Below, piece by piece: positions 41,248 through 53,889 of a stretch of DNA of 64,000 bases; the stretch's first letter is position 1; each line of letters opens with the position of its first letter. The stretch is from contig NC_007947.1 in assembly GCF_000013705.1 (NCBI RefSeq), positions 2,907,518-2,971,517 of the forward strand. The letters are read 5' to 3'. A program made the position numbers and the translations under genes. The stretch comes from Methylobacillus flagellatus KT (GTDB lineage Bacteria; Pseudomonadota; Gammaproteobacteria; Burkholderiales; Methylophilaceae). The notes under the pieces were generated by a model that made no database searches, had not been told where the DNA came from, and saw nothing but the letters and a program-made list of their open reading frames with translations.

Positions 41248-42525
41248 TCATTCTGCAGCGGGTTCGAAAAACTGTCTTGGCAGGTCAACCACTACTTCAA
41301 GCCCCCCAGAATCCATATTGCGCAGATGGATTTTTCCATCATGCGCTTCCACAATGGTTTTGGCAATGCTCAACCCCAGGCCAGAACCGCCTGTTGCCGC
41401 ATTGCGGGAAGTTTCCACCCGGTAGAACGGCTCAAACACCTGATTGAGTAAATGCTCGGGAATGCCCGGGCCCTGATCGCGTATGGCAATCCGCAGCCGC
41501 TCGGGTGAGTCCATGACTTCGATGGCATCTATCTGCAAGCTTTGCAACATGGCATTGATATTGATGGGATGGCGGTTTTCATGCACCTCCACCCCGCGCA
41601 TGTAGTCTACCGTAGAAGAAATCAAGCTCTCCATATCTTCCAGGTCCCGGCGGAACTTTTCTCGCAACGCAGGCTTGTCGATTTGCTCCGCACGCAGGCG
41701 CATGCGAGTGATGGGTGAGCGCAGGTCATGCGAGATTGCAGCCAGGAAGCGGGTTTTTTCTGTCACCGTATCGATCAACCGCTGCTGCATCAGATTGAAC
41801 GCCTTGGCGGAGCGGCGCACCTCCGTTGGACCGTCCACATCCAGTGGCGGACTATAGATATTGCGTCCCAGGCGCTCTGCAGCAGCGGCCAGCCGATTCA
41901 ACGGCCGCATGATCTGCCGCACGGCAAACAATGCGATGCCCACGATCACGATGATGCGGATGAAATAAATACGGAACAGGTAATCGAACAAGTCCATGAT
42001 AGGCGCCACGCTCATGCCTGCCTGGCCTTCATAGGCATCCAGCTGGAGCCATTTTCCACTGTCAAGCTGCACATAGAGGACAAAGTGCGCAGAAGGGTAG
42101 TGAGATTCGAACAGATCCAGCCATCCCGCCTCCTTGCCATGGTCATCATGCAAGTCGATGTCCCAGATACGAATAGGCAGCGAACGGCCGAATTCCTGCT
42201 CGAACACGTGCTTGAACAAAAGCTCCACTGCACGGTCGCGCGTATTCAGGGTTTTGAGGCGCGGTGGAGCATTCACGGTCGATAACCGGTACATGGAGTT
42301 GCTCAGTTTGTTGAGCAGCAGGCGTTCATCGTCAATTTTGCTGATTTCTATCAGGCTGATACTGTCGGAAAGTTTGGCGGCAAGTACGCGAGTGGGAATT
42401 TCCAGCGCCTTGCCGTAGTTCATGTCGTACCAGATGAATCCTGTCAACACCTGGGCCGTCATGGTGCCGGCCACGAGCACAATGACCAGGCGACCAAAAA
42501 GCGAGGCTGGCCACAGCCATTTCAT
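41248..42525 (-). CDS. OmpR-type sensor histidine kinase lacking N box
   Basis: A 425-residue EnvZ-like kinase. Two membrane helices (residues 12-33 and 186-203) bound a periplasmic domain of about 150 residues; a HAMP follows (MRPLNRLAAAAERLG), then the H box AAISHDLRSPITR with His266. The ATP domain has DQGPGIP (350-356, G1) and GGSGLGLS (379-386, G2). But only 15 residues separate INAMLQSLQ from ERLRIAIRD, where about 60 including the NLxxNA N box are expected (compare EnvZ). The catalytic domain seems to have lost about 45 residues in frame. Overlaps the regulator gene by 4 bp. Confidence 0.85.
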   Translation of the reverse strand: MKWLWPASLFGRLVIVLVAGTMTAQVLTGFIWYDMNYGKALEIPTRVLAAKLSDSISLIEISKIDDERLLLNKLSNSMYRLSTVNAPPRLKTLNTRDRAVELLFKHVFEQEFGRSLPIRIWDIDLHDDHGKEAGWLDLFESHYPSAHFVLYVQLDSGKWLQLDAYEGQAGMSVAPIMDLFDYLFRIYFIRIIVIVGIALFAVRQIMRPLNRLAAAAERLGRNIYSPPLDVDGPTEVRRSAKAFNLMQQRLIDTVTEKTRFLAAISHDLRSPITRMRLRAEQIDKPALREKFRRDLEDMESLISSTVDYMRGVEVHENRHPININAMLQSLQIDAIEVMDSPERLRIAIRDQGPGIPEHLLNQVFEPFYRVETSRNAATGGSGLGLSIAKTIVEAHDGKIHLRNMDSGGLEVVVDLPRQFFEPAAE

Positions 42526-43247
42526 TTTTCGTGCTTGACCTGGCTTGCCAGCATATAACCCGCATTGCGCACGGTCCGGATAATGGTTGGGTTACGTGTG
42601 TCTGCTTCGATATGGTGACGCAGGCGGCTGATGCAGACATCAATGGAGCGATCCATCGCATGACTTTCCTTGCCGTAGACATGCTCAACCAGGAAGTCCC
42701 GGCTCAACGGTCGGTTGGGATGCTCCAGCAAGGCACGCAATACCATGTAATCAGAGCTGCCCAACGAGACCACCACACCTTCCGGGGAGAACATCTGTCT
42801 TGCATGGGTATCAAGACGCCAGCCTTCAAAACTGATGTAGGAAAACTCATCAGCAACAGCAGCCTTATTCCTGTCGTTACGGGTTCTGCGCAAGATCACC
42901 TTGATTCTCGCCAACAGCTCGCGTGGATCAAACGGCTTCGGTAGATAATCGTCCGCTCCGACTTCCAGGCCAATGATGCGATCCACCAGAGTACCTTTCG
43001 CAGTCAGCATGATGATGGGGAGATCGCCTTGTGCGCGCACCTCCCTGCAGAGGCTCAGCCCGTCCTCTCCCGGCAGCATCAAGTCCAAGACGATCAGGTT
43101 CACCGGTTCCTTGTTCACCACCCGCCACATTTCGCGCCCATTGGCGGCTTCTGAAACATGGAAACCCGCGTCGCGAAGATAGTCGGTGAGAAGCTCACGT
43201 ATTTCGTGGTCATCATCTACCACCAGGATGTGATTTTGATCACTCAT
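42522..43247 (-). CDS. OmpR-family response regulator
   Basis: A 241-residue regulator. Receiver domain: DDD at 11-13, phospho-acceptor Asp55 in LIVLDLMLPGEDG, LTAKG and the Lys in YLPKPFDP. A winged helix follows (residues 140-235) with LSRDFLVEHVYG and RSIDVCISRLRHHIEADTRNPTIIRTVRNAGYML, typical of OmpR. It precedes the kinase gene in one operon. Its regulon cannot be told; the nearest divergent gene is a small membrane protein at 43493. Confidence 0.93.
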   Translation of the reverse strand: MSDQNHILVVDDDHEIRELLTDYLRDAGFHVSEAANGREMWRVVNKEPVNLIVLDLMLPGEDGLSLCREVRAQGDLPIIMLTAKGTLVDRIIGLEVGADDYLPKPFDPRELLARIKVILRRTRNDRNKAAVADEFSYISFEGWRLDTHARQMFSPEGVVVSLGSSDYMVLRALLEHPNRPLSRDFLVEHVYGKESHAMDRSIDVCISRLRHHIEADTRNPTIIRTVRNAGYMLASQVKHEK

Positions 43248-43292
43248 GTTATGTCTCTACATGTAGGGAAAGTATCATAATGGTTGTAACTC

Positions 43293-43405
43293 AGTTGTGG
43301 ACATAAATGTGCCAATGCTTTTGCTAATTTAGCGAACCACCATCACTACAGGAATTGCAAAGAGAGTTGTGGACAGCTAGCGCGGGCAGTAGACTTGCGC
43401 TAGCT
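43293..43405. repeat. direct repeats and hairpin between ompR-like and small membrane gene
   Basis: AGTTGTGGACA occurs at 43293-43303 and again at 43365-43375, 72 bp apart. The second copy runs into a perfect 9-bp inverted repeat, AGCTAGCGC (43375-43383) / GCGCTAGCT (43397-43405). This divergent spacer could hold the autoregulatory sites of the response regulator and the promoter of the membrane protein gene. TTGTGGACA also resembles a loose DnaA box. Confidence 0.45.
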
Positions 43406-43492
43406 AGAACGCCTGACTTTGGGTACGCACTAAACATGAACCTTTAGATTATGCTGCCGCAAAATCGATATTGAATTTGATGGAGATAGATA

Positions 43493-43738
43493 ATGAATGG
43501 TAGTTGGGCCAACTCCTTTCCATACTTTGCTGGAGCTTTTAAGCTTATTGTATTAGGTATTGGAGCGTATTTTTCTATTAAATGGCATTTTGATGAAGAG
43601 AGAAGGGTAAGGGAAGCAGAAGGCGTGGTATTTAATAAACTAAGCTTCATGAAAAAGTTGGCAATGATATTAGTCCTCGCAGTTCTTCTAGTTCTTCTAG
43701 CCCTTCTAGTGATTTATGCTACTGACCGGTTTTATTGA
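43493..43738 (+). CDS. small two-helix membrane protein
   Basis: An 81-residue protein with membrane helices at about residues 11-29 (YFAGAFKLIVLGIGAYFSI) and 54-76 (LAMILVLAVLLVLLALLVIYAT), joined by a charged loop (KWHFDEERRVREAE). GGAGATAG lies before the ATG. DNA is AT-rich relative to neighbours. No family recognised; divergent from the two-component operon, so possibly a target of it. Confidence 0.65.
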   Translation: MNGSWANSFPYFAGAFKLIVLGIGAYFSIKWHFDEERRVREAEGVVFNKLSFMKKLAMILVLAVLLVLLALLVIYATDRFY

Positions 43739-43828
43739 TGCGATCAATGTTTAGCAATTTCAAATAGTGTACTCACACTGTTAAGAAGCTTATCCGATAA
43801 AATAAATAATGCTTCTGCAATTGGATCA

Positions 43829-45664
43829 TTACTCTACCGTCACGGATTTCGCCAAGTTACGAGGTTTATCCACATCTGTACCTTTTAACAGCGCTGCGTG
43901 ATAGGCCAACAGCTGTACAGGTATTGTATGCAGGATTGGGGAGAGTACGCCTACATGACGCGGCGTACGGATCACGTGCACACCTTCACTGGCAGTAAAA
44001 TTGCTGTCAGCATCAGCAAAGACAAATAGTTCCCCGCCGCGCGCACTCACTTCCTGCATATTGGATTTCACTTTTTCCAGCAAGGCATCGTTGGGGGCAA
44101 TCACCACCACGGGCATATTCTTGTCCACCAGGGCAAGCGGGCCATGCTTGAGTTCGCCGGCGGGATACGCTTCGGCATGAATATAGGAAATTTCCTTGAG
44201 CTTGAGCGCCCCTTCCAGCGCGATGGGGTAGTGCATGCCGCGCCCGAGGAAGAGGGCATGGTACTTGTTGCTGAATGCCTTGGCCCATTCGCGGATCTGC
44301 GGCTCCAGATTGAGCGCATACTGCACGCTACCAGGCAAATGGCGCAACTCATCAATGTAGGCCTGCTCCTCTTGCTGGCTCAATAAGCCGCGCTGCTTGG
44401 CAAAGGTCGCAGCCAGTGTGAACAGGGCCACCAGCTGGGTAGTGAATGCCTTGGTGGACGCCACGCCAATCTCCGCGCCAGCGCGGGTGTACAGGACGAG
44501 GCGCGATGCCCTTGGAATGGCACTTTCCTGGACATTGCAAATCGCCAGGGTAAGATGTTGCCCCAACGACTTGGCATGCTTGAGCGCCTCCATGGTGTCC
44601 AGCGTTTCCCCCGACTGGGAAATGGTGATGATCAGCTGCCTGGGGTTGGGCACCGATTTGCGGTAACGATACTCGCTGGCAATCTCTACGGAGGTCGGCA
44701 ATTGCGCAATGCCTTCCAGCCAGTACTTTGCCGTCAGGCCGGCATAATAACTCGTGCCTGCCGCCAGGATCAGGATACTGTCCACCTCGTTGAACACTGT
44801 TGCCGCTTCAGCACCAAACAGGGCCGGACTGAATGCATTGTCATCGATGATGGCTTCCAGCGTATCGGTCAATGCTCGCGGCTGTTCGTGAATTTCTTTT
44901 TGCATGAAGTGGGCGTAGGGGCCCAGCTCCAGAGAGGCCAGCGAAAGATCGCTGCGGTGGACGGTGCGCTCCACGAGTTGATCTGCCGCATCGAATATCC
45001 TCACCTGGTCTTTAGTAATATCCGCAACATCTCCATCTTCGAGGTAAATCACGTTGCGGGTGGCAGACAACACGGCTGAAACGTCTGAGGCAATGAAGTT
45101 CTCGCCCTCCCCGAGCCCGATCAGCAAGGGGCAGCCCTGCCGCGCGCAGATCATCCTGCCTGGATAATGAATCGACAATACGCTGATCGCAAATGCCCCG
45201 GTCAGCTCCTTGACGGCATGCTTGACTGCATCCAGCAACGATAAGTCCTGGGCAAGATAGTGATGAATCAAGTGTGCAATCACTTCGGTATCGGTTTGCG
45301 ACTCGAATTCATAGCCCATCGCTTGCAGGCGTTGGCGCTGCTCGTCGTGATTCTCAATGATGCCATTGTGCACCACGGCAATTTCCCCGCGCGAAATATG
45401 CGGGTGGGCATTGGATTCGGTCACACCGCCATGTGTTGCCCAGCGTGTGTGGCCAATGCCTAGCGTCCCGGTCAGGTTCTCCGACTGAGCCTTGCCCTGC
45501 ATTTCCGCCACGCGGCCGACCGCACGCACGCGGCGGATACGGTTGTCTTCGCTGAGCACCGCGATTCCTGCGGAGTCATAACCACGGTATTCCAGGCGGC
45601 TGAGGCCTTCCACCAGGACGGGGACCATGTTACGCGCACCAACGGCGCCTATGATGCCACACAT
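43829..45664 (-). CDS. glmS: glucosamine--fructose-6-phosphate aminotransferase
   Basis: A 611-residue enzyme that makes glucosamine-6-phosphate from fructose-6-phosphate and glutamine, the first step to UDP-GlcNAc. Cys2 of MCGIIGAVG is the glutaminase nucleophile; GYDSAGIA and GHTRWATHG are family motifs. Two SIS domains follow (about 290-425 and 460-600) with [14 protein letters not shown] and SGETLDT. It ends [12 protein letters not shown] as usual. The start follows the glmU stop by one base, so glmU and glmS are one operon. No glmS ribozyme is expected or seen. Confidence 0.97.
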   Translation of the reverse strand: MCGIIGAVGARNMVPVLVEGLSRLEYRGYDSAGIAVLSEDNRIRRVRAVGRVAEMQGKAQSENLTGTLGIGHTRWATHGGVTESNAHPHISRGEIAVVHNGIIENHDEQRQRLQAMGYEFESQTDTEVIAHLIHHYLAQDLSLLDAVKHAVKELTGAFAISVLSIHYPGRMICARQGCPLLIGLGEGENFIASDVSAVLSATRNVIYLEDGDVADITKDQVRIFDAADQLVERTVHRSDLSLASLELGPYAHFMQKEIHEQPRALTDTLEAIIDDNAFSPALFGAEAATVFNEVDSILILAAGTSYYAGLTAKYWLEGIAQLPTSVEIASEYRYRKSVPNPRQLIITISQSGETLDTMEALKHAKSLGQHLTLAICNVQESAIPRASRLVLYTRAGAEIGVASTKAFTTQLVALFTLAATFAKQRGLLSQQEEQAYIDELRHLPGSVQYALNLEPQIREWAKAFSNKYHALFLGRGMHYPIALEGALKLKEISYIHAEAYPAGELKHGPLALVDKNMPVVVIAPNDALLEKVKSNMQEVSARGGELFVFADADSNFTASEGVHVIRTPRHVGVLSPILHTIPVQLLAYHAALLKGTDVDKPRNLAKSVTVE

Positions 45665-45665
45665 C

Positions 45666-47042
45666 TTATTTCTTCACTTTCTCAGGGCGTTTCCAGTTTT
45701 CTATCGTGAATTGACGCACGCGCGACATGGTCAGCTTGTCGGCTGGTGCATCCTCCGTAATGGTCGATCCTGCCGCAATGGTAGCGCCAGCCTTGATAGT
45801 CACGGGCGCAACCAGTTGGCTATCGGATCCGATGAATGCGTTATCTTCAATCACCGTGCGGAACTTGTTCACGCCGTCGTAATTGCAGGTAATGGTGCCA
45901 GCGCCTATATTCACCTGCTTGCCTACCGTGGCATCGCCAACGTAGCTCAGGTGGTTGATCTTGCTCCCGCTATCGACCTGCGCGTTCTTCAGCTCCACGA
46001 AATTGCCGATATGCGCATGGTCTGAGAGGACGGTGCCTGGACGCAACCGCGCATAAGGCCCGATGCGGCAATCTTCTGCCAAGGTGGCGCCATCAATGTG
46101 GGTATATGCTGCCAATGTCGTGCCGGCGCCAATCGTGGCATCGCGGATGACGCAATAAGGCCCGATACGCACATTGTCTGCCAGCGTAACCTGACCTTCG
46201 AACACACATCCCACATCAATCTCGACATCACGCCCCGTTGTCAGCTCGCCACGGACGTCGATACGGCTAGGGTCTGCCAATGTCACCCCCTTGGCCAACA
46301 ACCTTGCCGCATAGCGCCCCTGGTACACGCGCTCCAGTGCGGCCAAGTCTTGCTTGGAATTGATTCCCGCAACTTGCCATTCATCATTACTTTGCACGGC
46401 GGCCACAGCCTGCCCATCCGCCACTGCCATCGCGACAATGTCCGTCAGGTAGTATTCCTGCTGGGCATTTCGGTTATCGAGACGCGGCAGCCATGTAGCC
46501 AACCATGTGTTTTCCGCTGCCATGATGCCGGTATTCACTTCACGGATAGCAAGCTGTGCCTCCGCCGCGTCCTTATGCTCGACAATCGCCTTCACCGCGT
46601 CGCCTTGGCGCACGATACGCCCATACCCTGAAGGGTTGTCCTTGCTGACGGTAAGCAAGCACAGTGCAGCTTGCTGCGTCAGCAGCTGCGTGCAGCTTTC
46701 CTGTGTGAGCAGGGGAACGTCCCCCAACAGGATCAGCGTCCTAGCATCGGGCTCAAGATAGGGCAGGGCTTGCTGCATGGCATGTCCCGTGCCGAGCTGC
46801 TCTGCCTGTTTCACCCAGATGATGTCATCGGCCGGCAATGCCTGCGGCACTATCTCACCGCCAAAACCATAAACGACAATGATGCTGCTGGGGTTGAGCC
46901 TCCTGGCAGTATCCAGCACATGCTGCAACACGGGCTTGCCAGCCAAAGCATGCAGCACCTTGGGTTTGCTGGAATTCATGCGCGTGCCTTTTCCGGCGGC
47001 AAGGATGACGATATTGAGTTTGGAATAAGTCGGGAGTGACAA
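45666..47042 (-). CDS. glmU: bifunctional UDP-GlcNAc pyrophosphorylase / GlcN-1-P acetyltransferase
   Basis: A 458-residue enzyme that acetylates glucosamine-1-phosphate and couples it to UTP. N-terminal [16 protein letters not shown] is the nucleotidyltransferase signature; the C-terminal half is a left-handed hexapeptide beta-helix ([18 protein letters not shown] and on). The ATG-initiated frame would start at 47132, 30 residues earlier, but it would cross the atp terminator at 47082-47105. TTG at 47042 gives the usual length (E. coli 456), so it is preferred. Confidence 0.93.
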   Translation of the reverse strand: MSLPTYSKLNIVILAAGKGTRMNSSKPKVLHALAGKPVLQHVLDTARRLNPSSIIVVYGFGGEIVPQALPADDIIWVKQAEQLGTGHAMQQALPYLEPDARTLILLGDVPLLTQESCTQLLTQQAALCLLTVSKDNPSGYGRIVRQGDAVKAIVEHKDAAEAQLAIREVNTGIMAAENTWLATWLPRLDNRNAQQEYYLTDIVAMAVADGQAVAAVQSNDEWQVAGINSKQDLAALERVYQGRYAARLLAKGVTLADPSRIDVRGELTTGRDVEIDVGCVFEGQVTLADNVRIGPYCVIRDATIGAGTTLAAYTHIDGATLAEDCRIGPYARLRPGTVLSDHAHIGNFVELKNAQVDSGSKINHLSYVGDATVGKQVNIGAGTITCNYDGVNKFRTVIEDNAFIGSDSQLVAPVTIKAGATIAAGSTITEDAPADKLTMSRVRQFTIENWKRPEKVKK

Positions 47043-47081
47043 GTGTGAAATCCGGTTCAAGCAGTACAATAAGTATAAATG

Positions 47082-47105
47082 AAAAAAGGCAGCCAATTGG
47101 CTGCC
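47082..47105 (-). terminator. terminator of the atp operon
   Basis: The palindrome GGCAGCCAATTGGCTGCC at 47088-47105 is followed in the leftward sense by six Ts (47087-47082). It lies about 100 bp beyond the atpC stop and ends the ATP synthase transcript, leaving glmU-glmS with its own promoter in the next 40 bp. Confidence 0.9.
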
Positions 47106-47207
47106 TTCCTGCACGGCTTTGTATTCAGGCACAGAGCAAATGGGCCGTCACAGGTAGTGAAAGCGCCCGAGCCCAATTGCTTAAAGGCTGGAGGCAATAC
47201 CGTAGGG

Positions 47208-47633
47208 TTAATGCGTCGTCTTGCGCAATTGCTCGATGGTCTGCAATTGGGCCAGCGCCTCTGACAGCTCAGCCTGCGCACGTGCATAATCCACCCCTGA
47301 AGCATTGTTTCTCAACGCCTCCTCGGCAGCACGCTTGGCTTCAATCGCCTTGACCTCATCCAAGTCGTGGCCACGAATCGCGGTATCCGCCAACACGGTA
47401 ATTACGCCAGGCTGCACTTCCAGCAGCCCGCCGGAAATGTAGATTGCCTGCTCCTCACCACCGTTGGCAACCTTAACGCGCAGCACGCCTGGCTTGATGG
47501 TGGTGATCAAAGGAGCGTGGTTGGGATATATCCCTACCTCACCCAATTTCGCGGGCGCTGCAACAAATTCCGCCTCGCCAGAGAAAATGGACTCTTCCGC
47601 GCTCACCACATCCAGGTGTATTGTCGATGCCAT
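47208..47633 (-). CDS. atpC: ATP synthase F1 epsilon subunit
   Basis: A 141-residue epsilon subunit: N-terminal beta-sandwich ([49 protein letters not shown]) and C-terminal helical pair ([15 protein letters not shown]). It links the rotor stalk to the c-ring and regulates hydrolysis. Last gene of the operon, 26 bp after atpD. Confidence 0.96.
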   Translation of the reverse strand: MASTIHLDVVSAEESIFSGEAEFVAAPAKLGEVGIYPNHAPLITTIKPGVLRVKVANGGEEQAIYISGGLLEVQPGVITVLADTAIRGHDLDEVKAIEAKRAAEEALRNNASGVDYARAQAELSEALAQLQTIEQLRKTTH

Positions 47634-47659
47634 ATCGTCCTATCCTTCGCTTTGCGGAA

Positions 47660-49072
<1,413 letters not shown>

Positions 49073-49178
49073 CTATACTTAAATTCTGCGGGATCGCGCC
49101 TCAACGGCTGCCGCGCCTTTAGTTAGCTGGTCTCGACCAATGCTAGGCATTAGCCTCATCCAATCATCAGGCGCAGAC

Positions 49179-50054
49179 CTATACGGCCGCCGCGCCACCA
49201 ACAATTTCAGAAATTTCCTTGGTAATCGCGGCCTGGCGTGCCTTGTTGTACACCAGCTTCAATTCACCAATCACGTTCTTCGCATTGTCCGAAGCGGCTT
49301 TCATTGCCACCATGCGGGCACTTTGTTCAGACGCCATGTTCTCAGTCACTGCGTGATAAATGATGGTCTCGATATACCGAGTCATCAATTCATCAATGAC
49401 GACGTTTGCATCAGGCTCATAGATATAATCCCAATGGCCTTTGGCAGTCGTGGCTGAGGTTTCAAGCTTGTCATCAGACAATGGCAACACCTGCTCTATC
49501 ACGGCTTCCTGCTTCATTGTGTTGAGGAAGCGGGTGTAACAGATATGCAGCTGGTCGATTTCACCGGCGATATAGGCATCCAGCATCACCTTGATCGTAC
49601 CGATGAGTTTTTCCAAGTGTGGCGTATCCCCCAGGCCTGTAACGTGGGACTTCACATCGGCATTGATGCGGTTCAGGTAAGTGAACCCCTTGTTGCCGAT
49701 GGCACTGACGATGGTTTTCTTCCCTTCGCCTTCCCATGCTTTCATCTGGTTGATGGACAAACGCAGCACATTCGTATTGAGGCCGCCACACAAACCCTTG
49801 TCTGAACTCACGACGATCAAGCCTACGTTGCCGACCTTTTCCCGTTTCACGACAAAAGGATGCTTGTATTCGGAGTTGGCATGGGACAGGTGGGCTGTCA
49901 CATTACGAATCTTTTCTGCGTAGGGGCGGGCCATACGCATACGCTCTTGCGCCTTGCGCATCTTGGACGCCGCCACCATTTCCATCGCCTTGGTGATCTT
50001 GCGCGTGTTTTCCACGCTTTTGATCTTGCTACGTATCTCTTTGCTACCAGCCAT
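49179..50054 (-). CDS. atpG: ATP synthase F1 gamma subunit
   Basis: A 291-residue rotor shaft subunit with the conserved ends [36 protein letters not shown] and [25 protein letters not shown] C-terminus. [11 protein letters not shown] in the middle is also conserved. It follows atpA by 29 bp. Confidence 0.97.
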   Translation of the reverse strand: MAGSKEIRSKIKSVENTRKITKAMEMVAASKMRKAQERMRMARPYAEKIRNVTAHLSHANSEYKHPFVVKREKVGNVGLIVVSSDKGLCGGLNTNVLRLSINQMKAWEGEGKKTIVSAIGNKGFTYLNRINADVKSHVTGLGDTPHLEKLIGTIKVMLDAYIAGEIDQLHICYTRFLNTMKQEAVIEQVLPLSDDKLETSATTAKGHWDYIYEPDANVVIDELMTRYIETIIYHAVTENMASEQSARMVAMKAASDNAKNVIGELKLVYNKARQAAITKEISEIVGGAAAV

Positions 50055-50083
50055 TGTCTAGTCTGCCTGTCTGTGCTTTAAGC

Positions 50084-51625
50084 TTAGTAAGCGTTGGTTG
50101 CCTTGAAGTCTTGAATTGCCGCTTCCAGGGCCTTCTCGTCGTCACCGCCAAGGTCGTTGGTGCTGTCGATCTTGTCCAGGATGCTCTTGTACTTGGACTT
50201 GAGGAAGGAGTGCAGGGCAGATTCGAACGCCAATGCGCGCGCAACTGGCACATCGTCAAAGAAACCCTTATTGGCAGCAAGCAAGGTCACTGCCATCTCG
50301 GAAGTTGACAATGGCGCATATTGCGCTTGTTTCATCAGTTCGGTCACCAAACGGCCGCGATCCAACTGCTTGCGGGTCACTTCGTCCAGGTCAGATGCAA
50401 ACTGCGCAAACGCAGCCAGTTCACGATACTGGGCCAATGCCAGACGCACACCGCCGCCCAGCTTCTTGATCACCTTGGTCTGAGCAGCACCACCGACGCG
50501 GGATACCGAAATACCGGCATTGATCGCAGGACGGATACCGGCGTTGAACAAGTCGGTTTCCAGGAAGATCTGACCATCGGTAATCGAGATCACGTTGGTC
50601 GGCACGAATGCTGAAACGTCGCCGGCAGCAGTTTCGATAATAGGCAACGCGGTCAAGGAACCGGTTTTTCCTTTCACTTCACCATTCGTGAACTTTTCGA
50701 CATATTCCTCGTTCACGCGGGCAGCACGCTCAAGCAGGCGGGAGTGGATGTAGAACACGTCACCCGGATAAGCTTCGCGGCCTGGTGGACGGCGCAGCAG
50801 CAGGGAGATTTGACGATATGCCCAAGCTTGCTTGGTCAAGTCATCGTAAACGATCAGTGCATCTTGACCACGGTCACGGAAATATTCACCCATGGTACAA
50901 CCGGCATAAGGTGCCAGGAATTGCAGGGCGGCAGGATCGGAAGCAGAAGCAGCCACGACGATGGTGTATTCCATGGCACCATGCTCTTCCAGCTTGCGCA
51001 CTACGTTGGCGATGGTCGAAGCCTTCTGCCCGATCGCGACGTAGATACAGGTCATATTCTGACCCTTCTGGTTGATGATGGCGTCAACCGCAACAGCTGT
51101 CTTGCCGGTTTGGCGATCACCAATGATCAACTCACGCTGTCCACGGCCAACAGGCACCATGGAGTCGATGGCTTTGATACCAGTTTGTACTGGCTGGGAG
51201 ACGGACTTACGGGCAATCACCCCAGGCGCTACCTTTTCGATCTTGTCCGTCAGCTTGGCATTGATCGGACCCTTGCCGTCAATCGGCTGGCCAAGTGCAT
51301 TCACTACACGCCCGACCAACTCAGGGCCGACAGGCACTTCCAGAATACGGCCTGTGCATTTGACTGTATCACCTTCGGAGATATTCTCGTAGTCACCCAG
51401 GATCACGGCACCCACGGAGTCGCGCTCCAGGTTCAGCGCCAGACCGTACACATTGCCTGGAAACTCGATCATTTCTCCGGCCATGACGTTAGACAGGCCA
51501 TGAATACGAACGATACCATCCGTCACCGAAATCACGGTACCCTGGGTACGCGCTTCAGCGCTGGTGGAGAAATTCTCTAATCTGCTCTTAATCAGTTCAC
51601 TGATTTCTGATGTGGATAATTGCAT
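50084..51625 (-). CDS. atpA: ATP synthase F1 alpha subunit
   Basis: A 513-residue nucleotide-binding subunit. Walker A GDRQTGKT at 169-176, [37 protein letters not shown], and the arginine-finger region [17 protein letters not shown] are present. Length matches E. coli AtpA exactly (513). Confidence 0.98.
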   Translation of the reverse strand: MQLSTSEISELIKSRLENFSTSAEARTQGTVISVTDGIVRIHGLSNVMAGEMIEFPGNVYGLALNLERDSVGAVILGDYENISEGDTVKCTGRILEVPVGPELVGRVVNALGQPIDGKGPINAKLTDKIEKVAPGVIARKSVSQPVQTGIKAIDSMVPVGRGQRELIIGDRQTGKTAVAVDAIINQKGQNMTCIYVAIGQKASTIANVVRKLEEHGAMEYTIVVAASASDPAALQFLAPYAGCTMGEYFRDRGQDALIVYDDLTKQAWAYRQISLLLRRPPGREAYPGDVFYIHSRLLERAARVNEEYVEKFTNGEVKGKTGSLTALPIIETAAGDVSAFVPTNVISITDGQIFLETDLFNAGIRPAINAGISVSRVGGAAQTKVIKKLGGGVRLALAQYRELAAFAQFASDLDEVTRKQLDRGRLVTELMKQAQYAPLSTSEMAVTLLAANKGFFDDVPVARALAFESALHSFLKSKYKSILDKIDSTNDLGGDDEKALEAAIQDFKATNAY

Positions 51626-51634
51626 TATTTTTTC

Positions 51635-52171
51635 CTAACCTTTCAGCGTGTAGGCCAACTCTTGCAATTGGCCACGGACTGAAGCGTCAATGACCGTATC
51701 GCCGACTACAATTTTGATCCCGCCAATAATTTCCGGATCCACTTTGACGCTAGCTTCAACCTTTTTGCCGAACTTGGCCTCCAGGCGCTTCACGATGGCT
51801 GAAAACTCAGCGTCGCTAGGCTGCACTGCGGCTGTAATCTCAGCCTCCAGCACACCCTCATCCTGTGCCTTTAACGCTTCGAATGCAGCGGCAATCTCCG
51901 GCAATATGGATAAGCGACCGTATTCCACCAGCAACTTGATCAGGTTGGTCCCTGCCTCGTTTAGCCTGTCTCCGCTTACGGAAAGGAATACGCGCTCCAA
52001 GTCAGCCGCGTCAACCTTGGGGTTGTCAATAAACGCTCGCATCTGCTCATCAGCCGCAATGGCCGCAGCCAGGGCGAGCATTTGCGACCAGTCTGCCAGC
52101 GCATTTTTTTCCTTCGCCAAGCGGTAAACCGCTACCGCATAAGGTCTTGCAATGGTGATCGCTTCAGCCAT
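51635..52171 (-). CDS. atpH: ATP synthase F1 delta subunit
   Basis: A 178-residue stator subunit with the usual N-terminal helical domain (ITIARPYAVAVYRLAKEKNALADWSQML) and C-terminal KVEASVKVDPEIIGGIKIVVGDTVIDASVRGQLQELAYTLKG. 9 bp from atpA. Confidence 0.97.
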   Translation of the reverse strand: MAEAITIARPYAVAVYRLAKEKNALADWSQMLALAAAIAADEQMRAFIDNPKVDAADLERVFLSVSGDRLNEAGTNLIKLLVEYGRLSILPEIAAAFEALKAQDEGVLEAEITAAVQPSDAEFSAIVKRLEAKFGKKVEASVKVDPEIIGGIKIVVGDTVIDASVRGQLQELAYTLKG

Positions 52172-52191
52172 GTCGTGCTCCCATTCCTTCC

Positions 52192-52662
52192 TTAGAGCTC
52201 GTTTGCGATGGCGTTCAGCAAGTCGGCATGGGCCTTGGCATCGATTTCCTTGCGCAGGATCTTCTCTGCGCCAGCAACCGCCAATGCAGACACTTGCTGG
52301 CGCAAGCCCTCTTTGGCACGGTTGACTTCTTGATCGATTTCCGCCTTGGCGCCTGCGATAATGCGATCGCCTTCCGCCTTGGCATTTGCCTTGGCTTCTT
52401 CCACTATCTCACTCGCACGCTTTTCAGCCTGGGCGATAATGGAAGTCGCTTTCTGCTTGGCATCATTGACAACTTCAGCGGAACGCTGGGTCGCCATGTC
52501 AAGCTCCTGCTTACCGCGCTCAGCCGCAGCCAAACCATCCGCAATGGTTTTCTGGCGAGTCTCTATCGCATTCAGGAGATATGGCCACACAAACTTTGTG
52601 GTGAACCAGATCAGAATGGCAAATGAGATAGCCTGCGCAATGAGTGTCAGGTTGATATTCAT
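52192..52662 (-). CDS. atpF: ATP synthase F0 b subunit
   Basis: A 156-residue peripheral-stalk subunit: one N-terminal membrane helix ([26 protein letters not shown]) and a long alanine-rich charged helix for delta contact. Length equals E. coli b (156). Confidence 0.97.
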   Translation of the reverse strand: MNINLTLIAQAISFAILIWFTTKFVWPYLLNAIETRQKTIADGLAAAERGKQELDMATQRSAEVVNDAKQKATSIIAQAEKRASEIVEEAKANAKAEGDRIIAGAKAEIDQEVNRAKEGLRQQVSALAVAGAEKILRKEIDAKAHADLLNAIANEL

Positions 52663-52736
52663 ATTTGCTCCCGAGCCGTTAAATCCAGTCAGCTTTAAGT
52701 TTAATCACTTACCACTTAAATTCCGCACTGGCTCAG

Positions 52737-53009
<273 letters not shown>

Positions 53010-53076
53010 TTAATTTCCTTTCGGCTTTTAGAGAGTGTTAACGATAAAAAATCAAGTACAAAACTAGCTAAACGAT

Positions 53077-53886
53077 TTAGTGGCTTTCATGCGCCATGGA
53101 TATGTAGACAACCGTCAGCATCATGAAAATGAATGCTTGCAGGCAGACGATCAGAATATGGAAAATCGCCCAGCCAGCGCCCAGCAACGCACCGAAGAAG
53201 GTGCCTGCGAGCCCAGTTGCCGCCCACATACCAAGCAGCAGGAAAATGATTTCGCCCGCATACATATTCCCGAACAAACGCAGGGAATGGGAAAGCGGCT
53301 TGGAAATGTACTCAATCAGGTTGAACGCAAAGTTGGCAGGCCAGACCAACGGGTTGGCGCCGAAGGGTGAACAGAACAGCTCATGAATCCAGCCACCCAG
53401 CCCCTTGACCTTGATACTGAAGAAAATCATCAACAACCAAACCGATAATGCCAGCGCGAATGTGGCATTAATGTCGGATGTCGGTACGCTACGCCATTCA
53501 TGGAGGCCCAGCCAGCCATAGATGATCGCCATGATGTCGATGGGAAGGAAATCCATGGCATTCATCACCAGGACCCAAACAAAAACGGTCAATGCCAGTG
53601 GCGCCACGAAAGCATGGCGGTCGCCATGAAAAATGCTTTTGACCTGGTTGTCAATGAACTCGATCAACAATTCGACAAATGCCTGGCGCTTGGTCGGCAC
53701 GCCTGATGTTGCCCCACGCACGACCCACCAAAGAAGGCCAAACACGACGACACCGAGCAAAATGGACATGACCAGAGTATCCATATGCAACACCCAAAAA
53801 TCGCCTTCACCGACACTCTTTGCATTGAATGAAAGGTGGTGCCCGATATATTCCGATGGAGTTAATTGACCTGTCGCCATAACCAA
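53077..53886 (-). CDS. atpB: ATP synthase F0 a subunit
   Basis: A 269-residue membrane subunit with five or six helices. The essential arginine lies in [20 protein letters not shown], and NAMDFLPID and the C-terminal [19 protein letters not shown] are typical. The start is 3 bp from the atpI stop. Confidence 0.97.
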   Translation of the reverse strand: MVMATGQLTPSEYIGHHLSFNAKSVGEGDFWVLHMDTLVMSILLGVVVFGLLWWVVRGATSGVPTKRQAFVELLIEFIDNQVKSIFHGDRHAFVAPLALTVFVWVLVMNAMDFLPIDIMAIIYGWLGLHEWRSVPTSDINATFALALSVWLLMIFFSIKVKGLGGWIHELFCSPFGANPLVWPANFAFNLIEYISKPLSHSLRLFGNMYAGEIIFLLLGMWAATGLAGTFFGALLGAGWAIFHILIVCLQAFIFMMLTVVYISMAHESH

Positions 53887-53889
53887 ACC

